Position numbers and translations under genes: made by a program
Notes under the pieces: generated by a model
The model's database searches: none
The model's input: only the letters and a program-made list of their open reading frames with translations
What the model was told of the DNA's origin: nothing
DNA from: Roseomonas alba
Lineage (GTDB): Bacteria; Pseudomonadota; Alphaproteobacteria; Acetobacterales; Acetobacteraceae
Direction: 5' to 3'
NCBI RefSeq assembly: GCF_019430885.1
Contig: NZ_JAHYBZ010000004.1
Coordinates: 1 to 64,000, forward strand
Length of the DNA: 64,000 nt
Part shown: piece by piece, positions 63,901 to 64,000 of the stretch
Layout: each line of letters starts with the position of its first letter
How positions within the stretch are numbered: the stretch's first letter is position 1

Positions 63901-64000
63901 GCAGCGTGCCGGTCGTCTCGACCGTCACCTGCACGAAGATGGGGATGGAGGACTTAGCCTCGGCGCGCGCGATCTTGGCGGCGTTGACCGCGGCCTTGAT
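60995..64000 (-). CDS. metH: Cobalamin-dependent methionine synthase, N-terminal end outside window
   Basis: 1001 residues are present; roughly 150-200 N-terminal residues lie beyond base 64000. The homocysteine domain retains the zinc cysteines (GLNCATGP and IGGCCGTST). The folate domain (about 160-430) has IGERCNANGSKAWRER and NSINFEDGEKAATDRMI. The cobalamin domain has GDVHDIGKNLVDIIL, whose His ligates cobalt (about 567). The C-terminal activation domain ends RYSFGYPACPRLED. It transfers the methyl group of methyl-THF to homocysteine through cobalamin. The frame has no stop up to the window edge. Confidence 0.97.
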   Translation of the reverse strand: MKAAVNAAKIARAEAKSSIPIFVQVTVETTGTLLVGPDIGAAATVAHALDVDLMGLNCATGPQEMAEHVRWLSQNWPRLVSCQPNAGLPELVDGKTHYPLGAAELATWMERFVTEDGVNLIGGCCGTSTPHIAALDAMLRKVGGTSHRPAPVARKSFWVPSVASLYTSVSLRQENSYFSIGERCNANGSKAWRERQAAHDWDGCVAMGREQVGEGSNSLDICTAFVGRDEMAEMNEVIRRFTSSVNAPLVIDSTETPVIEAALKLHGGKPIINSINFEDGEKAATDRMILAKKFGTAVIALTIDEVGMAKTAEDKLRIASRLVEFACDKHGLPQSDLMIDPLTFTIATGNEDDRKLGLWTLEGIRMIRDKFPDIQIILGLSNISFGLNPAARHVLNSVFLDHAVKAGMTGAIVHVSKIKPLHQIPPEEVKVAEDLIFDRRSEGYDPLQKMLEIFAGRKAADAAKKQKAETVEGRLKDRIVDGDRKGLDDELADALAKGIAPLSIINDILLDGMKVVGELFGAGKMQLPFVLQSAETMKAAVAYLEPLMERVAGQEKGTIVLATVKGDVHDIGKNLVDIILTNNGYKVVNLGIKVPLADMVAAAKEHRAHAIGMSGLLVKSTVVMRENLEEMARQELDIPVLLGGAALTRNYVEDDCTRAYAKDGTTGRVAYARDAFDGLHLMDKVVGNGFDDYLAALQAKRAGKARNEKRVLGQADPRGFAPVDVNTVQARRRRVNAETTTPTPPFWGARVIEAAPKAVVPFINERSLYQFQWGFRKQGRSLEDFLGWAKQELRPVLQRMLRITGEQDILKPQAIYGYWKCAGQGNDLILFEEDGTTEAARFTLPRQPKEDGECIADFVTDIDDGRDVIGLQVVTVGQKASDVAREWFEENRYQDYLYLHGLSVEMAEAMAEYVHKRIRAEWGFAAQDDRDMDRMLQQSYRGGRYSFGYPACPRLEDQAPLLQLLKAERVGVTISDEWQLHPEQSTSAIVLHHPRAKYFSV

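Noticed and set aside
1-64000. CRISPR array, prophage or insertion sequence
   Set aside because: No regularly spaced direct repeats, no integrase, transposase or phage structural genes were found on either strand.

Overview
The window is high-GC DNA from a flagellated alphaproteobacterium. The pieces that point there are the Caulobacter-type flagellar regulators FlbD, FlbT and FlaF, a Bug-type solute receptor, DUF2842 and ExoD. The combination suggests Acetobacteraceae of the Roseomonas kind, but this is an inference from gene content, because no rRNA or other marker is present.

Layout. 1-7.3 kb: housekeeping genes (class II cytochrome c, tRNA-Pro(CGG) with its terminator, small membrane proteins, apt), then a large CBM2/Calx-beta/GH5 cellulase and an AbrB-type permease. 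7.3-25.4 kb: a flagellar block built around two divergent sigma-54 promoters near 14 kb. flgE-flgK-flgL-fliC-flbT-flaF runs leftward; fliK-flgD-fliF-fliG-fliH-fliN-flbD-flhA-flhF-flhG runs rightward. FlbD, the sigma-54 activator, is encoded inside the rightward operon. 25.4-36.6 kb: OpgC and SGNH proteins, a MurA whose catalytic Cys is Asp, formate-THF ligase, two tandem OmpW paralogues, and a PhnW-like aminotransferase behind a SAM-clan-like leader RNA. Then come a VWA protein and a Bug receptor. 36.7-42.5 kb: a tightly overlapping surface-glycan operon with a GT2-GT4 fusion, an FkbM methyltransferase and a methyltransferase-Stf0 sulfotransferase fusion. 42.6-47.3 kb: an OpuC-type osmoprotectant ABC transporter bracketed by two stand-alone CBS-pair genes. 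47.4-50.3 kb: a class III CoA transferase, a crotonase and ExoD. 50.4-52.7 kb: a cobalamin riboswitch and a BtuB-like receptor. 53.2-58.1 kb: a HlyD/RbbA/permease export cassette. 58.4-64 kb, leftward: metH (cut by the window end), a CDF metal transporter, tonB and a PduO-type adenosyltransferase. The last group and btuB form a coherent B12 uptake, activation and use module.

The feature that known gene families do not explain is a family of short non-coding elements scattered between genes (near 0.3, 7.9, 23.6, 28, 32.9, 52.9 and 58.3 kb). Full copies (about 230-360 bp) have two successive hairpins at each end in mirror-image order. Stem sequences differ between copies yet stay paired, so the structure seems to be conserved rather than the sequence. 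Partial copies keep one end only. No transposase, CRISPR array, rRNA or replication origin was seen.
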